From the NCBI GenBank assembly GCA_026416315.1, contig JAOAFK010000238.1:1-14301 (forward strand): a stretch of DNA of 14,301 nucleotides, read 5' to 3'. A model generated the notes under the pieces. The model did no database searches. It had not been told where the DNA came from and saw only the letters and a list, made by a program, of their open reading frames with translations. How positions within the stretch are numbered: position 1 is the stretch's first letter; every line of letters starts with the position of its first letter. The position numbers were made by a program, and so were the translations under genes. Below, one piece after another: positions 13,340 to 14,301 of this stretch. Source of the DNA: Syntrophorhabdaceae bacterium. Its GTDB lineage: Bacteria; Desulfobacterota; Syntrophorhabdia; Syntrophorhabdales; Syntrophorhabdaceae.

Positions 13340-14282
13340 AGGTTACTCTTTCGGTAATCAAGGCAGATATAGGTAGCATAGGTGGACACATAAAACCAAG
13401 TGAAAGGTTAATAAAAAGGGTTGCAGAGTATATAGAGGATGAAGGAAAAGGGATTATAAGTGATTTTTTTGTTTCCCATACTGGAGATGACGTGGCCATA
13501 TTATTTTCTCATTTTCACGGCGTTGGCAATGAAGCAGTCCATAAGCTTGCCTGGGATGCCTTTGTAGCAGGCACTGCTATTGCAAAGGAACAGGGGCTAT
13601 ATGGAGCAGGACAGGATTTGCTAAAGGATGCGTTTTCAGGCAATGTCAAGGGAATGGGGCCAGCTGTTGCGGAGATGGAATTCGAGGAAAGACCGAATGA
13701 ACCATTTTTATTATTTGCAGCAGATAAAACAGACCCTGGTGCATATAACCTGCCGCTTTACCTCGGTTTTGCGGATCCTATGTACAACTCTGGTTTAATC
13801 CTTTCACCTAATATGGAAAAAGGCTTTACTTTTCGTATTATGGATGTGAATTACACAGAGGGCGATAGAATCATAGAACTGAATACCCCAGAAGACTTAT
13901 ATGATATTGCAGCGCTTTTAAGGGATAATGAAAGATTTGTTATAGAATCCATTTATTCAAGAAACACAGGAGAGATAGGGGCTGTTGTGAGCACCACAAG
14001 ACTCCACAACATTGCAGGTAAATATACAGGCAAAGATGACCCTGTTATGCTCGTTCGTGTCCAGGGTGCATTTCCTGCAACAGGAGAAGTGCTTGCACCT
14101 TTCAGCATAGGTCATTATGTAGCAGGTTTTATGAGGGGCAGCCATACAGGACCACTTATGCCCGTGAAGATGAATTCACCTGTATCATTTTTCGATGGCC
14201 CACCTGTTGTGGCATGTATGGCCTTCTGTGTCCACAAAGGGAAACTTACAGAGCCGGCAGATGCTTTCGACCCTCCTTATTG
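13336..14282 (+). CDS. fbp: fructose-1,6-bisphosphate aldolase/phosphatase, 3'-truncated
   Basis: Archaeal-type bifunctional gluconeogenic enzyme (class V FBPase). It condenses dihydroxyacetone phosphate with glyceraldehyde 3-phosphate and then dephosphorylates the product to fructose 6-phosphate, driving one-way gluconeogenesis. 315 codons are present. Asp11 and His18 in KADIGSIGGH, Asp51-Asp52 in SHTGDD, Gln93, Asp130 in AADKTDPGA, and the Tyr230-x-x-Lys233 pair that carries the Schiff-base lysine all match the known active site, as do GSHTGP and FDGPP. Family members have about 360-400 residues, so the C-terminal end is missing. Real sequence stops after AFDPPY plus TG; a tryptophan codon (TGG) is expected next, but adapter sequence begins. 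The ATG overlaps surE, with AAGGAGG at 13324-13330. Confidence 0.93.
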
Positions 14283-14301
14283 CTGTCTCTTATACACATC
14301 T
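14283..14301. other. Nextera/Tn5 mosaic-end adapter at contig end
   Basis: The last 19 bases are exactly the Nextera transposase adapter (reverse complement of the Tn5 mosaic end used in tagmentation libraries). It interrupts the aldolase/phosphatase frame in the middle of a codon and would add seven false residues (Cys-Cys-Leu-Leu-Tyr-Thr-Ser). It is a library artefact, not a transposon end in the genome. Confidence 0.97.

Noticed and set aside
14283..14301. Tn5-like transposon end.
   Set aside because: The sequence matches the engineered mosaic end used in Nextera kits, lies exactly at the contig edge and breaks a conserved gene mid-codon, so it is adapter contamination.
1..14301. CRISPR array, defence island, prophage or toxin-antitoxin system.
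   Set aside because: No repeat-spacer pattern, nuclease/helicase defence genes, phage genes or toxin-antitoxin pairs were found; the genes are mostly core metabolism and envelope functions.

Overview
This is the end of a draft-assembly contig from a low-GC (A+T-rich by eye), Gram-negative, probably anaerobic bacterium. A TonB-type energy transducer, a LapA-domain protein and a periplasmic L,D-transpeptidase point to a diderm envelope. A flavoredoxin-like protein, two stand-alone acyl-CoA ligases, an archaeal-type fructose-1,6-bisphosphate aldolase/phosphatase and a pan-motif leader would fit a Desulfobacterota/deltaproteobacterial-grade or similar anaerobe. No marker here fixes the phylum. 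The last 19 bases are Nextera/Tn5 adapter sequence, not genome.

Layout. (1) 1-3932, plus strand: LysM/YkuD L,D-transpeptidase; a divergent YchF/OLA1-like P-loop protein that seems to lack the G3 DxxG motif; a 60-residue membrane protein of the 'symporter small accessory protein' type; and its sodium:solute symporter. (2) 3947-5267: a LapA-domain membrane protein (minus), a glycine-rich TonB-like protein (plus) behind a near-consensus promoter that implies a leaderless mRNA, and an unrecognised two-helix membrane protein (minus). (3) 5296-8620: two related acyl-CoA ligases transcribed divergently from a 117-bp spacer. A perfect 36-bp palindrome lies directly after the stop codon of the minus-strand copy. 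(4) 8627-10131, plus: extended -10 promoter, a hairpin enclosing the only good Shine-Dalgarno sequence, then rnc, a 70-residue acidic protein and a flavin reductase/flavoredoxin-like protein in overlapping reading frames. (5) 10149-12382, minus: a complete pantothenate operon panB-panC-panD with its promoter, leader and 3' terminator. (6) 12458-end, plus: tRNA-Pro(GGG), surE, and the FBP aldolase/phosphatase overlapping surE by 4 bp and cut by the contig end.

The most striking structure is the panB leader. A hairpin with one bulged adenosine on each strand, matching the described pan RNA motif, is followed by an intrinsic terminator (9-bp stem plus U7). Between them is an alternative pairing that uses the 3' base of the pan hairpin and the 5' arm of the terminator. 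The three helices are mutually exclusive in the way expected of a transcription-attenuating riboswitch controlling the whole panBCD operon.

I found no mobile elements, CRISPR arrays, phage genes or toxin-antitoxin loci. No gene-free stretch exceeds 300 bases. The longest, 12239-12457, holds the pan leader and promoter.
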